Assembly (NCBI GenBank): GCA_963921425.1
Contig: OY992834.1
Location: forward strand, 18,364,941-18,428,940
Direction of reading: 5' to 3'
Origin: Dryas octopetala
Lineage: Eukaryota > Streptophyta > Magnoliopsida > Rosales > Rosaceae
DNA length: 64,000 bases
The position numbers and the translations under genes are program-made. The first letter of the stretch is position 1, and every line of letters begins with the position of its first letter. The notes beneath the pieces are model-generated. The model saw nothing but the letters and a program-made list of their open reading frames with translations. It did not search any database and was not told the origin of the DNA. Below, one piece after another: positions 1 through 12,549 of this stretch.

Positions 1-164
1 TCCTCCAATTCCTTCAATTCCTTCTCATGCATTTGTCCTACATCAACTCAACAAGAATAAAAACCCATCTAACTTAAAGCTATATATTAAGAATACAAAT
101 AAGCAAATCCTGCATAAAGAGCCAAAGTCGCATAAAAAGCCAAATCCTGCATATTGTCAAATTA

Positions 165-1604
165 GTTATCACAACAGAAAAAGAGATGTGAATGAGTTAA
201 GCATTACCACAATCGAAGCATGGGATTGCATAGAATAAACAACAGAAACAACAGAAGTACAGAACCATTCATTCACAGTCATAGAATAAACAACAGCATC
301 AAGATAATCCATGACCAAAGCATATCCCTAAAAAAAAAAAAACAGATACAGACCAAGTCATAGCTGGGAATGACAAAGGAGAACAAAAGCAAGGGCAGAG
401 AGACTAAGAAAAACAATGGACGAAATCTATGAGCTCCCCCTAAATCCATGATCAACTAAGAGGGTGTCTTGACAGAAGAAGTGGCCCAATCAGCATTCGT
501 CATAGTGGCTTGGGCAGTAGGAGCATTGGCAACATTGTCGATCTGCAGTACTTGCAGTACAAGCATTAGCAGAGTTCAGACCATCAGCAACACCTGCTGC
601 AGAACCTCCACCTCCAGCAGCACCTTTATTGGCACGTCACTAGAAACACCTTCATAAGAGGCACTCTCACTTGCAGTACTTCCTGAGCAAGAGGAAGGAC
701 TCTCAGAGTCTCAGGCAAGTCTTTGATGCTGTGTTGAAGACCAGTAGTGTGTTGATCTGAGACCTAGGTCATATTGTAGTAGTGAGGGTGCATTTCTAAG
801 GCCGAGGATCAGTCACTAAATAAGAAAAAAAAATTAAAAGTGAGAAGCAGAAAAAAACAATATATCCCCAATGTTCAAATAACTACATATATCATCTTTT
901 GGGTAATCAAATAACTATATCCCAATATATCCAAGATAAAACATATGATTTGCATAAACAAAATCACAGTCCAAGATTCATAAACAGAATCACACTAAAG
1001 ATGAATATAATGTTGGAGTTCCCTCCTCATGCATGACTCTTTCCCTCCTCAGATAACATATTGCATCAGCTCTTTTATCCCAACATATAACCTTTCTAAT
1101 TTACAACTAGTGATCAGCAAAGAAACAACTAGAAGTCATGCATTCAAATTTAGTTAGTAATTTAGTACCCTAATAATTACTAAATTCAATTGCTGGTATG
1201 TTTAATACAAATAGAATACAAAATGAAAATTAAGACACATTAATTAACAGAGAAGCCAAAGAGGTGCACCAGCATATCAAGCAAACAGAACGACAAACAC
1301 AACCCACTAGAATTAGGAGAAGTTTAATTGAGGAAGGCCTTCTAGAACATATATATACAGAGATGCCATATCATGAACACAAAATGCCATATCATTATTC
1401 AATCAGAATTCCAAACGCACTACCACTAACTGATCCATCAGCTCCGACATTTTATCAAACACCACGTACCTCTGCAATTATAGTCTGAAGATGTACGTAC
1501 AACTCCTCTTGAGCTACCTCACGTACACCATGGAAGACAATGGGAGTGAGTATGGAGCATCCTAATTAATCATATCATATCATTGTGTGATCCGTGGATG
1601 GTTG
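165..1604. repeat. TNL 3' spacer module, copy A
   Basis: No convincing gene. This AT-rich stretch is one of three related copies of the spacer that follows TNL genes in this cluster; the others are near 6600-7633 and 20400-22262. Shared landmarks in order are a segment with AGAGATGTGA, a GCAGTAGGAGCATTGGC block (about 515-535), the block GGTGCATTTCTAAGGCCGAG (about 787), and a run just before the TNL stop containing GAAGACAATGGGAGTGAGTA (about 1532). Bases 1-164 show nothing I recognise. The copies differ by many small indels, so the duplications are not very recent. Confidence 0.7.
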
Positions 1605-4600
1605 TTAGTCCTCAACATGCTTTCGCTTTCGAGGATTGGTTGGTTCCAGAGACAAGGAAAGACATTGCTCTTGATCAAGAGGATCAACGACATCGTTCGT
1701 ATCATCACCATCATCTGCCATGACTGCAACTGAGGATCCAGGAGGCTTCTTCTCTTGTGGCTTCTGCTCTTGCTCATTGGCTGCATCCATGACGTCACCA
1801 ACTTGAACTTGGTTGCATATTAGGTGGACACCGCAGTTTTTAACCAACACAGACCGTGAGCTCCTCAAATTAAGGTAAAATGCAACTTGACACATATACA
1901 ACACTCCATCGACCTCAGCGGGATTATGCTTGTGTTTATTGTATAGTGGAATATAGTTGAGCCACACATGAGTTGACTTTGTCTCTCTTGGATAAATCCG
2001 AATCGGTGTATTATACCTTTTTTCTCCATTGATGCTAATTTTGACTCCAAATGCCAAAACCTCTTTATGATTAATATTACTTTGCTTGAATATTTCATAA
2101 GCAACACACACAGCCAATCCTGACTTCTCCCACTCTAAATCTCGAGGAATTTCAATAGAAAGTTCACAAATATCAAAGTGCTTGGGTGAAAGAGTAATAA
2201 TTTCAGTAGGAGTAGGAGGTTCATTTATAAAATTTAGATTCTTACAACAGCTGAACCAGTTTGGAACTTCATTCCCAGGAAGTGTAATTTGAAAAGAGTG
2301 CTGAGAAGATACCTGCAATATATAGGTACAACGATCATGATCATAATTAACCATATACATAATGTATATATATATAGTTTGAGATAGAGATAGAGACAGA
2401 GAGAGAGACAGAGAGAGAACCTGATTCAGTAAAAGTTTTTCCATCATTGCCACATCACAACCATGATTCGCACATACTCTGTCGCAGTTAGTCAAGGAGA
2501 TCCGCTCAAGCCCCTGTGATTCATTATGTTCAAATAGGCTTGACAGTTTGGGAAAATTTTCCAATGCCTTGCAATTATCTACCCACACCTCTCTTAATTT
2601 TGGGGGAAGCTGTGGAATTTCTAGAAGCCTCTTGCAATCATACAAGCAAAGGCTGCGTAATTTGACAAATTTGCTAATGCCTACAGGAAGACTAACAAAA
2701 TTGTTTCCTGACAGATTAAGTGACGTCAATGTGGACAAACAATCAAGACTCGCAAGGAAATCACTTTCTGATAAATTACACCCTCCAATACCAAAAGTTT
2801 GTAGCTTGGGAAATACCAATGGGTTACAATTGTCATGTGAAAAGCTAGAGTTTGTTGGAAGCGTTAGTGATCTGGCACTCGATGAACCTTCAAAGTTCAC
2901 TTTATTATTTCCAAATCTGCTCAATGATATATTTGTAAGGTTCTCACAGCCAAGTGCCCATAACCTTTCAAGCCCTGTGAGACATGCAATTGATGAAGGC
3001 AATTCTCTTATACCACAGCGCTCAAGTTCCAAATTCCTTATGGATTCCATCTTGTCCATTTCTGGGAAAGTCTCAAGCCTTTTACAATCTGTAAGAATAA
3101 AGTTTCTCAGCAATTTCAACCTAAGTCTTGTTGGAAATACTGTAAGGTTAGAGCATCCCATCAAATGCAATTCACTAAGTTTATCAAGGAATCCAACAGA
3201 ATCATCAACCTCAACCAAACTTGTACAACCCCTCAGATTCAAGTACTCTATGTTTGGGATTTCGGACAAGTCAGGGATTCTTGTTAAGAATGAATAGTCT
3301 CTAAGATCTAGAGATGTTAGCATTTTCAAATTCTGTGAGACAATAAACAAAAGGAAAAGAATCAAATAATCAACTTCTTTCAGAAACAATTACAGAAAAA
3401 CTTTATTGAAAAAAACTCTTTAAAATGATAATGGTTGGAAATAATTTAAAGTACCTTCAGTCCTTCCCCGAGTTGTGTGATTCGACTGTGAGGCATTTTT
3501 AACACAAAAAGTTCCTTTGGACGAAAATTGGATGGCAAATATTGTAAATGATATCCATCCCAATCAATTAACCTCAACTTGTTCGGGAGATAATCAATGT
3601 CTCCAGAAAGGCGTGCATTTTGTTTTATAAAAAATTCAAGATTTTTCATTTGTGAGAAGCTTTTTGTATTCAAGTGTATCTCATCTCCTTTGGGTAGATT
3701 TACCATGATGCCTTTAATTTTTGTGGTTCCCTAGTTTGAAAAAGCAGTAGTATTAACAAACAAAGTCCTTTGTCAAATGAAAAATGCATGTAAGTACTGA
3801 TCTCAAACCTCTAATTCTCTTCATGATTTTGAGAAAAAACAATTATTTGTTACATAAGGTATTTCTTGTTGAATTGAATATAGTGATAGATATTCTACTT
3901 ACCGTATTTTCAGTTAGAACATGCTCCACATCATCATGAAACCACAACCTGCTACGTTCCCCAAGCTCGATGGGAGATTCTTCGTAAACTATATCCTTAC
4001 CCATTTGTTTTAGCAAGTCATGCATCAAAATCCTATTGTGTTCAATTGTTATGAGGGCGTTTTGTAAGAGTGTTTTAATGCACTCTTCTGGGAACTTGAG
4101 GTTGTGACTTCTTAGTACTTGTATCACATAGTCCTTATCTTCACCCTTGAAGAAACATGCAATGTCAAGGAAAACTTGTTGCACACGATATGTCAATGCG
4201 TCATAACTTATTCTGAGTATCTTTTGTATATCGGGATAAGGATCTGCTTCGTAACAATCCAATGTAGCTTTCCAACGATCTATGCTTTCATTACGTAGAT
4301 GAGAACCCAAAAGTGTCAGAGCTAGTGGAAGATGTTGAGCATAGGCTATTGCACGTCTTGCAAGCTCCAAATAATCATATGGAGGTTCGTTTCTTTTGAA
4401 GACAATCATACTGAAAAGCTCAAGAGCTTTTTGGTCATCTAATTTCTTGACCTCGTATATTAACTCAATTCCATGACGTGTTAGCAATCCCCTATTTTTC
4501 GTCGTTATGATAACTCTGCTGCCCTCGTCAAACCAATCAGCAGCTCCGACTAAGTTGTTTAACTAGTCCAATTGATTCACGTCATCAAGAATTAAGAGAA

Positions 4601-6115
4601 CCTTTTTATGGCTCAGTCGTTTCCTTATAACACTGATTCCTTTATCAACATTTACCACTTTCCAGCTTTTGCCCCCTAGAATCTCCCCAAGAAGGGTCTC
4701 TTGTAGTTGGGTTAAGCCTCCATGTTCCATTGAATTTTCTCCAACATCTCCTAAAAAACAACTACTTTCAAACTTATGGGCAATTGAATTATAAACAGAT
4801 TTAGCAATCATTGTCTTGCCTATTCCGGCTGTCCCCCATATGCCAACCATGAAACAACCATTTCCTTCGACACCTAGAAGCTCATCCACATCTTGTACAC
4901 AAGATTGTATACCAACGAGGTACTCAGGAACATTCAAATATGTCCGGTTTAGTAGTTTGATTGAGATCTCCTCAACAATGTCATTGATAAAATTAGATTC
5001 ATACCTACCAGTTAAAAAACACATGATATATTTAGTGAATCAAAATTTTTCTATATTAGTTAAACAAGAAGCTAGATACGAAATAGAGAGAATGTTACTG
5101 GATTAACAAAAAAATAAAGCCATCTTCTTATAGAGGCTCAAAAGTCTCAAAAGGCAGCCAAAAGAAAAAAATAAAGCTACCTTGTTATGTCAGATTGTTG
5201 TAGAATGGGATGAATAGGATTAGACAAAAACAAATAAGTAAATAAACCTAAAAATTTATGCTTTATTTGAAGTCCGATAAACTAATATTGTATACTTCCC
5301 CTACATATATGATCTACAACTTGGTTAAGTTAAACTTATCAAAATATAAGAATTAAAAATTAAGAAGTTATTACGTGCTCAGTCTAATTAATAGATCATT
5401 AAGTCAATTATGGACAGCTAAACCAGCAGTGTGTGTTTAGATGAATATTATTACGCTTGTGGAGAGCTAGATTAGTATGATTTTGAATTTTATACTACAA
5501 TTTTTCAAGTTTTAGCCAACCATTGTTTTTATGTAAGGAAAAAGAAAGGCATGAAATTAAAGAAAGATAAGATGATGCAGTATAGTGGTTAGAAATATAC
5601 TCCCCCTCCTTGAAACACCATCCAGACAAATTTTCTGCTTCTGTAAGAGCTGCTTTCCATTTGAGCACCTTCTCCATGTTGTCTTTGTATTTGCATTCAT
5701 GAGCAGCAAATGCGTCACCAAAACTACTTGTTTTGGTTTGATTTCGTACATGGGAGGGATCCACCTTGTAAAAAACTGGCCTAACCATTTGTTGCTTAGA
5801 TTCTTTGCATTGAAGGATGTGAACAAGTTCATCCAAGCACCACCTCGATGATGCATAGTGTTCAGAGAATACGACAATAGAAATCGTCGACTCTTCAATT
5901 GCTTGGAGAAGCGCAGTTGATTTTTCTTCCCCTCTTGTAAGCTCATTATCAATGAAGGTGGTAATTCCCTTGCGGATCAAAGCATTGTACAAATGATCTA
6001 TGAAATTTGTGCGTGTATCCTCACCTCTAAAACTCAAAAAGACATCGTGCGTCCATGAGTGAGTGAAAGAAGAAGAAGAAGAGGAGGAAGAGTTGGAGAG
6101 TCCTTGATTGGTGAT
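1605..6115 (-). pseudogene. TNL1: TIR-NB-ARC-LRR immune receptor, recently disabled
   Basis: A plant TNL receptor (TMV resistance protein N type) with the complete five-exon structure. Exons by splice sites: TIR 5601-6115, NB-ARC 3903-5004, short LRR exon 3455-3730, main LRR exon 2421-3332, C-terminal exon 1605-2312. Exons 2 and 3 have the same lengths as in intact TNL2 (1102 and 276 bp). Visible motifs are SFRGEDTRTNF (TIR), GIWGTAGIGKT (P-loop), LLILDDVNQLD (kinase 2), LMHDLLKQMG (MHD region) and PGNEVPNWF (C-JID/post-LRR domain). The tail ends in a basic PRKRKH stretch, possibly an NLS. Two lesions are seen. A roughly 51-bp deletion at the junction 6115/6116 removes the start codon that TNL2 and TNL3 keep. 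An in-frame TAG at 4563-4565 replaces the CAG (Gln) that follows the LDDVNQLD motif in TNL2. Everything else is open, so loss is recent. A truncated or re-initiated product cannot be excluded. Confidence 0.85.
2313..2420 (-). other. TNL1 last intron, 108 bp, in frame and stop-free
   Basis: This intron runs between CAG|GTTCTC at the 5' side and TGCAG|GTATCT at the 3' side. It contains a CT-rich tract on the coding strand. Its length is a multiple of three and it has no stop in the gene's frame, so exons 4 and 5 read as one continuous 594-codon frame. The same position in TNL2 (16395-16505, 111 bp) and TNL3 (23089-23223, 135 bp) behaves the same way. Confidence 0.65.
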
Positions 6116-6600
6116 GGTATTAGGGCTCGTGCTTTTTATGTTTATTCACTCATAAATGTGAATGAGAAAAAGTTAAAGGTGAGGAACTTCATGATGGGGC
6201 CGATATTCCACTACGAGTGATGTCTTTTCCTTTCTAACGTGCTTTCTTTCATGATGGGGGCCATTGTTCCACATCGAGTGGTCTTCAATTTACCAGCACC
6301 TCATGACTATTATTATGGTTGGTAAAAGAGAGAGAAAAACCAATAACAATATGGACAACTCGCTTTAGAGAAAAATGTGACAGCCTGTATACAGCTAGCT
6401 CACATGTGCGAAGTGTGTGATTACAATGGGACTGAACTGAGAAAATGCATGGGCAATTAATAATTTAATAAGGATTCTTTTTATCTCAGACAAAGGGAAG
6501 GTAAAACAGTAAATATGTAATTATGTAAGTCATTGGAGTAAAGAGTCCATCGAATGAACTCATAGAAGTGAATGATCTATCGATCGAGCATGTAATAATT
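6116..6600 (-). promoter_or_regulatory. TNL1 upstream region
   Basis: A 5' flank shared with TNL2 (about 19968-20400) and in part TNL3 (about 24231-24510). Shared blocks include a segment around TTTCATGATGGGG and a stretch around CAGCCTGTATACAGCTAGCT (6382-6401 here, again near 20213). It probably held promoter and 5'UTR sequence. Next to the gene, the part carrying the start codon is deleted in this copy. I see no single TATA box I would defend. Confidence 0.45.
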
Positions 6601-7633
6601 CTGACTCAGAGCAGAGAAAGAGATGTGAGTGAGTTAAGTATTAACATGCATGCCAATAGAAGTATGGGATTGCATAGAATAAACAACAGAAACAACAGAC
6701 TCACATTCATAGAATAAACAATAGCATCAAGATAAACCATGACAGGTACTGATTACCAAGTCAGAGCATATCCCAAAAAGAAAAAACAAAATAACAGGTA
6801 CTGATTACCAAGTCAGAGCATATCATGAACCATTTCTCTCCCTTTTTGGCAGGTAATGACAAAGGGGAACAAAAACAAAGACAGAGAGACTAACAAAAAC
6901 AATGGCCGAAATCTATGAGCTCCCCCTAAATCCATGATCAACAGTATCAGCATTGGTCAGAGTGGCTTGGGCAGTAGGAGCATTGGCAACATTGTCTGCA
7001 GTACTTGCAGCACCAGCTCCAGCAACACCTGCTGCAGAACCTCCATCACCAGCAGCACCTCCATCACTAGCAATACCTTCATAAGAGGCAGAGGAAGGAC
7101 CCTCAGGTGAGTGTTTGATGCTGTGCTGAAGACCAGTAGTGTGTTGATCTGAGACCCTAGGTCATCTTGTAGTTGTGAGGGTGCATTTCTAAGGCCGAGG
7201 ATAAGTCACTACATAAGAAAGAAAAATAAAAGTGAGTAGCAGAAAGAACAATATATATCCCCAATGTTCAAATAACTATATGTACGTATATCACCCTTTG
7301 TGTAATCAAATAACTATATGATTTGCATAAACAAAATCACAGTTCAAGATGCATAAACAGAAACACACTCAAGATGAATCTAACCTTTCTAATTTACAAT
7401 TAGGGATCAGCAAAGCAACAACTAGAAGTCATGCATTCACATTTTATTAATAATTTAGTACCCTGATAATTACTAAATTCAATTGCTGGTATGTTTATAC
7501 AAACGCACTATATCAAACACCACGTACCTGTGCTATTATGTCTGAAGATGATACAACTCCTCTTGAGCTACCTCACGTACACCATGGAAGACAATGGGAG
7601 TGAGTATGGAGCATCCTAATTAATCATATCATA
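6600..7633. repeat. TNL 3' spacer module, copy B
   Basis: Second copy of the TNL spacer. It abuts the upstream flank of TNL1 in the same arrangement as copy C near 20400, showing that the duplicated unit is gene plus spacer, head to tail. On the minus strand, 6913-7149 is an open stretch of 79 codons including stop, without an ATG, rich in Ala and Gly (for example ASTADNVANAPTAQATL). Copy C carries a related alanine-rich reading at 20904-21194. This could be a decayed exon of an unrelated gene carried in the spacer; I do not recognise it and do not call it a gene. Confidence 0.6.
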
Positions 7634-7790
7634 TCATTGTGTGATCCGTGGATGGTTGTTAGTCCTCAACATGCTTCCGCTTTCGCGGATTGGTTGGTTC
7701 CGGAGACCATCAACGTCGACTTCGTTGGTATGAATATCATCAACTTCCATGAGTCCATTCTCTTGTGGCTTCTGCTCTTGCTCATTGTCA
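7634..7790 (-). pseudogene. C-terminal tail of a fourth, shredded TNL copy
   Basis: The minus strand reads EQEQKPQENG, MEVDDIHTN and MLRTNNHPRITQ. The first two blocks match the C-terminal tails of TNL1 (EQEQKPQEKKPP) and TNL3 (LMEVDDIDTND). The stop is followed by spacer copy B, as expected for a TNL end. Upstream on the same strand the frame runs into a retrotransposon gag fragment rather than LRR sequence. The rest of this TNL copy lies beyond the Copia insertion at 13110-13375. Confidence 0.65.
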
Positions 7791-8019
7791 AAATCGGCAA
7801 ACGTTCCTTCAAGATAGGACCAGGTAGGATGAGAAGATATTTTCATTGCGACAGAACCAAGCACGGTAGTTGTGAGGGAGCCGTTGATCCACCTGAGCAC
7901 CATCTGATCCTTGAGAATCCAATCATCATACGCTGGGCTGATCGAATCAGTAAAACGACCCTCCTCGTTACGAAGAAAAGCTTCTGGACATGGATTGGAA
8001 CCGTTAACGATGCCCATAA
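7791..8019 (-). mobile_element. Older Copia-type gag fossil, part 1
   Basis: The minus-strand translation contains YDDWILKDQMVLRWINGSL and SHPTWSYLEGTFADF. This is the spacing and wording of the N-terminal gag region of plant Ty1/Copia polyproteins (a DWxxxDQxxLxWxxxSL block followed by a WxxLExxFA block). The remainder of the fossil lies at 13022-13110, on the other side of the younger Copia element inserted into it. Only gag-like sequence is present; no LTRs, integrase or reverse transcriptase of this older element were seen. It is a broken fragment, clearly older than the element inside it. Confidence 0.65.
8015..8019. repeat. Target site duplication, CATAA (left)
   Basis: CATAA lies directly before the 5' LTR and again at 13022-13026 directly after the 3' LTR. 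A 5-bp duplication is the expected size for Ty1/Copia integration. Confidence 0.9.
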
Positions 8020-8477
8020 TGTTGGAATAAGCAAGTCAATACTCCATCACTTGGGTTCACATGAGTTGGTGGCTGTCATCATTAAACAGCCCACAATTGC
8101 TTTTTACTTTGTCATGGTTTCATACTAGTTTGCATAGTATGTATTGGTGGCTGATTTTCTTCATCTGCCCCCCCTCTATGTTTTAGCTAGCTGCACCTAG
8201 ATAGGCTAGATATGATAGCTCTACTTCTATTTATTGTATTCAGTAGACTTTCTACAACTAGCATTAAGTATGACTTTTGTGATGAAAGCTCCCTATATAA
8301 GGGATATGTGTTTGTAAGTTTCGATCAAGGCAATCAGACTTGATCATTGAGTCTAGCTAATAAAATAAATTGTTCTCTCTCTCTTTTAGTATTTGTGAGA
8401 GTGTGTGAGAGGTGGATAAAGTTTGTAAACTTTTCACCCATATATCTTGGTATTACTTTGTAAAGTATATACCAACA
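8020..8477 (+). repeat. 5' LTR of Copia element
   Basis: The LTR is 458 bp with ends TGTTGG...CCAACA. A likely TATA box lies within CTCCCTATATAAGGG (about 8289-8303), followed by the expected transcription start region. AATAAAATAAA near 8362 could serve as the polyadenylation signal in the 3' copy. Length is identical to the 3' LTR. Confidence 0.93.
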
Positions 8478-8480
8478 AAG

Positions 8481-8492
8481 TGGTATCAGAGC
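8481..8492 (+). other. Primer binding site (tRNA-iMet)
   Basis: TGGTATCAGAGC starts three bases after the 5' LTR. It is the classic plant Copia primer binding site, complementary to the 3' end of initiator methionine tRNA. Confidence 0.9.
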
Positions 8493-8520
8493 CTTAATTG
8501 CTTAACAGCAGTCCAGAGGC

Positions 8521-11500
8521 ATGTCTTCTAACATGGCGCAGATGCAAGTCCCAATATTGAAGAAGGAGAACTACGAGAAATGGTGTATTCAATTCAAAGC
8601 TCTCTTTGGATCCCAAGATCTTTGGGAGATAGTCTGCAATGGTTATGTAGAACCTACTGCAGAGGAAGAAGTGACTTACACTGCCGAGCAAAGAAACACT
8701 CTCAGAGAACAAAGGAAGAAAGACAAGAAGGCTCTGTATCTAATCTATCAAGGATTAGACGATTCAACCTTCGAGAAAGTCACTGAAGCAACGACAAGCA
8801 AGGAAGTGTGGGAAATTCTCAAAAACATATTCAAAGGTGTTGATCGTGTTATGAGAATACGGCTTCAGTCATTAAGGGCTGACTTCAAATCTGCCCGTAT
8901 GAATGAAGGAGAAGGTGTCTCCGACTACTATTCACGATTAATTTCAATTGTGAATCAAATGAAGCGGAATGGAGAGAAAGTTGATGATGTTCGTGTCATG
9001 GAGAAAATTCTCCGATCCCTCACACAAAACTTTGAGCATGTGGTGACGGCGATTGAAGAATCAAAAGACTTGGAGGAGATAAGTGCAGAGGAGCTGCTAG
9101 GATCTCTTCGGGTCCATGAGCAACGCATGCAGAAACATGCAGGATCCACATCACTCAACCAAGCTTTGGAGTCAAAGCTAAATCTTGATAAACCACGAGG
9201 AAGTAGTGGTGCATCAAGTTCACACCGTGGAGGTTCTCACGGACGAGGCAAAGGCCGAGGACGAGGGCGTGGTAACGCAGAGAGTCGTGAGGAAAGAAGC
9301 AAGAAAGTTAAGTGCTATAATTGCAGCCAATTTGGACATTATGCCTCAGAATGTCAAAAGGAGAAAAGGAAAGACCAAGTCAACCTTGCAGAGTCTTCCA
9401 ACAATGATGATTTTACTCTCCTGTTGGTTCACAGTGAAAGTGGTGGACAAGGAGATGCTTGGTACCTTGACTCAGGTGCTAGCAATCATATGTGTGGAAA
9501 AAGAGAATTTTTTGTTGAACTCAATGAAGGAGTTCGTGGTGATGTTAGCCTTGGAGATTCTTCAAAGCTATATGTTGAAGGAAATGGAAGAATAAAAATC
9601 TTCCAAAAAGATGGCAAAGAAGAATACATCTCCGATGTTTATTATTTTCCAAGCATGAAAAGCAATATTCTCAGTATTGGACAGTTACTCCAAAAGGGGT
9701 ATATTGTTATTATGGAGAATAATTCTCTCTTCCTCAAAAATGCAAGTGGGAGACTAATTGCAAAGGTTCCAATGACGAGGAATCGCATGTTCCCGTTGAA
9801 TCTGAATACTAAGAAGGAGAAATGCTTCCTTGGGCTCATTGAAAACGAGTCATGGAAATGGCATTTTCGCTTTGGCCATCTTCATTTCAATGGTCTAAAG
9901 CTCTTATCGACGGGTGGAATGGTGCATGGTCTACCACAAATTGAGGCACCCAATCATGTTTGTGAAGGATGTGTGCTAGGAAAGCAATCAAGGATTTCTT
10001 TTCCTAGTGGCAAGGCATGGAGAGCAAAGGAACCACTACAGTTGGTGCACACAAATATTTGTGGACCATTGGAGCCTATCTCATTTGGTGGAAATAGGTA
10101 TTTTATTACCTTCATAGATGATTACAGTAGAAAGGTGTGGGTATATTTTCTCAAAGAAAAATCTTCAGCTTTTACTGTATTCAAGGATTTTAAAGCTTGC
10201 ACTGAAGTTGAAAGTAAGTGCAAGTTGGTGACTCTCAGATCAGATCGAGGGGGTGAGTACACCTCAAATGCATTTCAAGAATTTTGCAGACAAAATGGTA
10301 TAAAGCATCAACTGACAGCAGCTTATAACCCACAGCAAAATGGGATAGCCGAAAGAAAAAATCGCACTATCCTTGAAATGACAAGGTCTATGCTTAAAGA
10401 GAAAGAATTGCCCAAGCAATTCTGGGCAGAGGCCGTAGCATGTTCAGTGTATTTGCTGAATAGATGTCCAACCAAGAGTGTCAAGAACATGACACCTCAG
10501 GAAGCTTGGAGTGGGTACAAACCCAATGTTGCACATCTACGGATTTTTGGATGTGTAGCATATGCTCAAATTCCAGAAGCAAAAAGAAGGAAGCTTGATA
10601 ATGGTGGAGAAAAATGTATCTTTTTGGGATACAGTGAAGAGTCAAAGGTGTACAAGCTCTATAATCCAGTAACAAAGAAGTTGGTGGTTAGTAGAGATGT
10701 TATCTTCAGTGAGGAAGAAACATGGAACTGGAACAACAAGGAGGAGGCGAACACTGAAGTACAAGTTGAAGATGAAGTTCAAGAAACTCCAGAACCAATC
10801 AATCAAATTGCACAACTGAGCGATCGGTCTGCTCCCCTGTCTTCACGTTTGAGTTCTGGTTCTAGTTCTGCAACTCCTCTGAATCCGTCATCTTCGACCC
10901 ATTCTTCATCATCCAGTCACAACAGCAGCTCTTTAACCCCTATTAGGATGAGAAGTCTCATAGAAATCTATGAGCAAGAAGGAGGAGATATAAATCTCTT
11001 CTGTTTGTATGCAGATCATGAGCCATTAAGTTATCAAGAAGCTGAGAAAGAAGATTGCTGGAAGTTAGCAATGGAAGAAGAAATCCATGCAATTCAGAAG
11101 AATGATACATGGATGCTCACTACTTTGCCACCAAAACAGAAGGCTATTGGTGTCAAATGGGTGTACAAAATCAAACGCACTGCAGATGGTAGTGTTGATC
11201 GGTACAAGGCAAGGCTTGTAGCTAAAGGCTACAAACAGAAATATGGAATAGACTATGAAGAAGTCTTTGCACCTGTCGCTCGACTTGATACAGTGAGGTT
11301 GTTGATCTCACTTGCAGCTCATCATAGTTGGAAGATTTACCAACTTGATGTCAAGTCAGCTTTCCTCAATGGTGTTCTTAAGGAGGAAGTCTATGTTGAG
11401 CAACCTGAAGATTTTAAAAGAAAAGGTGAAGAACACAAGGTGTATCGTTTGAAGAAGGCTTTGTACGGCCTAAAGCAAGCCCCAAGAGCCTGGAATTCAC

Positions 11501-12549
11501 GTATTGATGGCTATCTTCAAGAAAATGGATTTATTCAATGTCCATATGAGCATTCAGTCTACATGAAGATTAGTGATAAAGGAGAAATTTTAATCCTTTG
11601 TCTTTACGTAGATGATTTGCTATATACTGGTAGTAGTGAAACCATGTTTGAAGAATTCAAACAGTCCATGTTCAAAGAATTTGAAATGACTGACAATGGT
11701 TTGATGTCCTATTTTCTTGGGATAGAGGTGAAGCAAGAAAGCGATGGAATTTTCATTTCTCAAAAGAAGTACATGAGAGAGATCCTTGAGAAATTCCAGA
11801 TGGACAGTTGTAATTCTGTCAATACTCCAGTTGCTACGGGTCTCAAGCTATCAAAAGAAGGAGAAGGAAAATTGGTGGACTCTACCTTGTTTAAGAGTCT
11901 AGTTGGAAGCTTGAGATACTTGACTATGACAAGACCTGACATTGTTTATGGAGTTGGGCTCGTGAGCAGGTATATGGAGACACCCAAAGAATCACATTGG
12001 CTAGCCGCAAAGAGGATTCTAAGGTATATTAAAGGTACTCTCAATTTTGGCCTTTTTTATGCTTATGGTGAAGATGCAAATTTAATTGGCTATTCAGATA
12101 GTGATTGGGGAGGTGATAGAGATGAAGGAAAAAGCACTACAGGGTATGTGTTTTATCTTGGTTCAACAGCTTTCTCTTGGACATCCAAGAAGCAGGCAAT
12201 TGTAGCATTGTCATCATGTGAGGCCGAGTATGTGGCCGCTTCCTCAACAGTTTGTGAGGGAATTTGGTTGAGAAATCTGTTGAAGTCATTAAATCACCCA
12301 CAAGAAGAATCCACTGTAATTCATGTGGACAACAAATCTGCAATCAAACTTGCCAAGAATCCAGTACAACATGGAAGGAGCAAACATATTGATATCAGAT
12401 TCCATTTTCTTAGGGACCACGTGAAGCAGAAAACATTTGAGCTGATGTATTGTCACACCACAGAACAGGTGGCTGACATCTTCACAAAGCCACTTCCATT
12501 CGAATCATTCAGAATGCTACGTGAAATGCTTGGAATGAAGGATTATTGA
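8521..12549 (+). CDS. Copia gag-pol polyprotein, 1342 aa
   Basis: A single frame with the Copia domain order. N-terminal gag occupies about residues 1-240. A CCHC zinc knuckle ([14 protein letters not shown]) lies near 265. The aspartic protease motif ([10 protein letters not shown]) lies near 315. A GAG-pre-integrase region ([12 protein letters not shown]) lies near 446. The integrase core is at about 510-680, with [11 protein letters not shown] and [10 protein letters not shown] carrying the acidic residues. Reverse transcriptase starts near 875 ([10 protein letters not shown]) with YVDD near 1030. RNase H lies near 1190 ([10 protein letters not shown]). Integrase before reverse transcriptase defines Ty1/Copia rather than Ty3. 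The frame is open throughout, so the element looks potentially whole. Nothing here shows that it is expressed. Confidence 0.95.
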   Translation: MSSNMAQMQVPILKKENYEKWCIQFKALFGSQDLWEIVCNGYVEPTAEEEVTYTAEQRNTLREQRKKDKKALYLIYQGLDDSTFEKVTEATTSKEVWEILKNIFKGVDRVMRIRLQSLRADFKSARMNEGEGVSDYYSRLISIVNQMKRNGEKVDDVRVMEKILRSLTQNFEHVVTAIEESKDLEEISAEELLGSLRVHEQRMQKHAGSTSLNQALESKLNLDKPRGSSGASSSHRGGSHGRGKGRGRGRGNAESREERSKKVKCYNCSQFGHYASECQKEKRKDQVNLAESSNNDDFTLLLVHSESGGQGDAWYLDSGASNHMCGKREFFVELNEGVRGDVSLGDSSKLYVEGNGRIKIFQKDGKEEYISDVYYFPSMKSNILSIGQLLQKGYIVIMENNSLFLKNASGRLIAKVPMTRNRMFPLNLNTKKEKCFLGLIENESWKWHFRFGHLHFNGLKLLSTGGMVHGLPQIEAPNHVCEGCVLGKQSRISFPSGKAWRAKEPLQLVHTNICGPLEPISFGGNRYFITFIDDYSRKVWVYFLKEKSSAFTVFKDFKACTEVESKCKLVTLRSDRGGEYTSNAFQEFCRQNGIKHQLTAAYNPQQNGIAERKNRTILEMTRSMLKEKELPKQFWAEAVACSVYLLNRCPTKSVKNMTPQEAWSGYKPNVAHLRIFGCVAYAQIPEAKRRKLDNGGEKCIFLGYSEESKVYKLYNPVTKKLVVSRDVIFSEEETWNWNNKEEANTEVQVEDEVQETPEPINQIAQLSDRSAPLSSRLSSGSSSATPLNPSSSTHSSSSSHNSSSLTPIRMRSLIEIYEQEGGDINLFCLYADHEPLSYQEAEKEDCWKLAMEEEIHAIQKNDTWMLTTLPPKQKAIGVKWVYKIKRTADGSVDRYKARLVAKGYKQKYGIDYEEVFAPVARLDTVRLLISLAAHHSWKIYQLDVKSAFLNGVLKEEVYVEQPEDFKRKGEEHKVYRLKKALYGLKQAPRAWNSRIDGYLQENGFIQCPYEHSVYMKISDKGEILILCLYVDDLLYTGSSETMFEEFKQSMFKEFEMTDNGLMSYFLGIEVKQESDGIFISQKKYMREILEKFQMDSCNSVNTPVATGLKLSKEGEGKLVDSTLFKSLVGSLRYLTMTRPDIVYGVGLVSRYMETPKESHWLAAKRILRYIKGTLNFGLFYAYGEDANLIGYSDSDWGGDRDEGKSTTGYVFYLGSTAFSWTSKKQAIVALSSCEAEYVAASSTVCEGIWLRNLLKSLNHPQEESTVIHVDNKSAIKLAKNPVQHGRSKHIDIRFHFLRDHVKQKTFELMYCHTTEQVADIFTKPLPFESFRMLREMLGMKDY

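Noticed and set aside
2548-3297. 249-codon open frame on the plus strand
   Set aside because: It lies exactly antisense to the TNL1 LRR exon and recurs opposite the LRRs of TNL2 and TNL3. It is a compositional shadow of leucine-rich coding sequence.
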